Source of the DNA: Candidatus Latescibacterota bacterium
GTDB lineage: Bacteria > JAAXHH01 > JABIQT01
Assembly: GCA_018667995.1 (NCBI GenBank)
Contig: JABIQT010000791.1
Span: forward strand, 1 to 7,366
DNA length: 7,366 nucleotides
Direction of reading: 5' to 3'
Under the pieces are notes generated by a model. The model had not been told where the DNA came from. It saw only the letters and a program-made list of their open reading frames with translations, and ran no database searches. Shown piece after piece: positions 6,391-7,366 of this stretch (position 1 is its first letter; every line of letters starts with the position of its first letter). The position numbers and the translations under genes are program-made.

Positions 6391-7365
6391 TCAGGGCGTA
6401 ATGAAGTACTGTTCCGGAAAACTGATAGCGGGCGAAACTATGGCCCAAGGTCCAAGAATTCCTGTATCGGGGACATTCTTGAAGGACTCGGACACCACAA
6501 CTACCTGAGGCGCTCTGCCGACGGTTCCGATGTGGAAGGGGCCTTTATCGATATGTATCTCTACGGCATCCCGGACATATTGATGTCGTTTCTGCAGGTC
6601 GGGCTCTCGCTTTATGGCATCGTATATATCAAGCAGGTCCTTGAGCGGGCCCGTTGGAGCCTCGCCTTTCTCTCCACCGGTCTCGTACCATTTGCCTACC
6701 TTGGGGTGCCAGTACCGAGGGAGCGTTGGAAAAACCCAGTCGGGATAGGTGAACAGGTCCATTTCACCTTCACCATGGAGGTGAACTGTAAACTCCCCGA
6801 GGTCACGTCGAAGTTTCAGCTCTGCGCCTGGCGGTGTGTATATAACGACCTCAATACCCAGTGCCTCCCAGCCCTCAGCGGCAATCAGGCCGATATCGTT
6901 CTCGTACGGTACGAGTTTGGAAGCCGGAATGTCAAAGACCAGGGACAGACGCTCACCGTCGGGACGTTTCCGGTATCCGGCCGCGTCACGTGCAGTCAAC
7001 CCCATAGCATCAAGCAGACTATCGGCCTTTGCAGGGTTGTAGTCTGCATCTGCTCTCTTCCAGGTTTCGAAAAGGGCCTGTCCCTCTTCATCTGCGAAAT
7101 GCCAGGCCTCCTGGCTCACCGTTGCGGCCTGGGGTTCCAGTAGGCCCCGCCACGCAATCTGATTACACTTTTCGCGATCGATCCCCAGTGCCAGTGCTTT
7201 ACGGAACCTTTGGTCACGAATGAGGAGCCGCAGTACGGGGTCATTGTCAGACCAATTCAGATTTATTGCCGGCTCAGCGCCGGCGCTGCTCTTCCACATT
7301 TTCACACTGTATTGGCCCCGAGATTTTCCCTTCAAGAATAGGCTCAGGTCCCGTAGCTCAAGGCC
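6391..7365 (-). CDS. ABC importer solute-binding protein, family 5 (SBP_bac_5), C-terminal part
   Basis: The frame is open from the right edge to the TGA at 6393-6391, giving the C-terminal 324 residues; the N-terminus and any lipoprotein or export signal lie outside. A TTG in frame at 7335-7333 is internal, since coding continues upstream of it. The family-5 hallmark FRKALALGIDREK is at about residues 52-64, followed by the EPQAATVS turn. Later elements are YPDWVFPTLPRYW and KWYETGGEKGEAPTG, the helix KDLLDIYDAIKREPDLQKR, then HIGTVGRAPQVVVV and NVPDTGILGPWA near the end. It acts in the periplasm or on the outer cell face, delivering solute to the two permeases that follow. This clade, with a '(F/W).IGTVG..P..VVV' ending, is often annotated as peptide-binding, but family-5 proteins also bind oligosaccharides, nickel, opines and other ligands, so the substrate is open. 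The operon neighbours make a carbohydrate-acid-like ligand plausible. Confidence 0.93.
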   Translation of the reverse strand, partial: GLELRDLSLFLKGKSRGQYSVKMWKSSAGAEPAINLNWSDNDPVLRLLIRDQRFRKALALGIDREKCNQIAWRGLLEPQAATVSQEAWHFADEEGQALFETWKRADADYNPAKADSLLDAMGLTARDAAGYRKRPDGERLSLVFDIPASKLVPYENDIGLIAAEGWEALGIEVVIYTPPGAELKLRRDLGEFTVHLHGEGEMDLFTYPDWVFPTLPRYWHPKVGKWYETGGEKGEAPTGPLKDLLDIYDAIKREPDLQKRHQYVRDAVEIHIDKGPFHIGTVGRAPQVVVVSESFKNVPDTGILGPWAIVSPAISFPEQYFITP

Positions 7366-7366
7366 A

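Noticed and set aside
6532-7143. Plus-strand open frame of 203 codons opposite the binding-protein gene
   Set aside because: The minus strand carries clear SBP_bac_5 motifs over the whole interval; the plus-strand product is low in recognisable structure and unusually Cys-rich.
6391-7335. Complete small protein starting at TTG 7335
   Set aside because: Coding continues in frame to the right edge, and a family-5 binding protein is normally 500-600 aa with its signal sequence further upstream.

Overview
The window looks like a fragment of a free-living or host-associated heterotrophic bacterium with roughly balanced GC. It is gene-dense. The combination of several phytanoyl-CoA-dioxygenase-like oxygenases, divergent enolase-superfamily proteins and a family-5 (dipeptide/oligopeptide type) ABC importer resembles what I recall from Poribacteria/Latescibacterota-type metagenomic genomes. 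That placement is an impression from gene content and protein style, not a phylogenetic result. No rRNA, tRNA, mobile element, CRISPR array or phage gene is visible.

Layout: positions 3-788 hold a nearly complete plus-strand PhyH-family oxygenase whose first codons lie left of the window. A 180-bp convergent gap (789-968) contains only weak hairpins. Everything from 969 to the right edge is one minus-strand gene train, read right to left: the C-terminal part of an extracellular solute-binding protein (7365-6391), a DppB-type permease (6369-5383), a DppC-type permease (5390-4284, overlapping the previous gene by 8 nt), a second PhyH-family oxygenase (4256-3486), a divergent enolase-superfamily protein (3464-2205) and a mannonate-dehydratase-subgroup enolase-superfamily protein (2186-969). 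Gaps are 18-27 bp and four of the starts have a clear Shine-Dalgarno sequence, so a single operon is the simplest reading. Its promoter and the N-terminus of the binding protein lie beyond the right edge.

Working together (inference): the binding protein and two permeases import an unknown solute. The intracellular Fe(II)/2-oxoglutarate oxygenase may hydroxylate or open it, and the two enolase-fold enzymes would dehydrate or epimerise acid-sugar-like products. Family-5 binding proteins carry sugars and oligosaccharides as well as peptides, so a sugar-acid-derived substrate fits better than a peptide. No ABC ATPase gene is present in the window.

The most interesting points are deviations in the two enolase-fold enzymes: a Gln where the mannonate-dehydratase subgroup has its late catalytic-site His, and a His where the other protein should have its third metal-binding carboxylate. 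The direct operon link between an importer, an oxygenase and these enzymes is also notable. I see no defence system or other clearly undescribed machinery.
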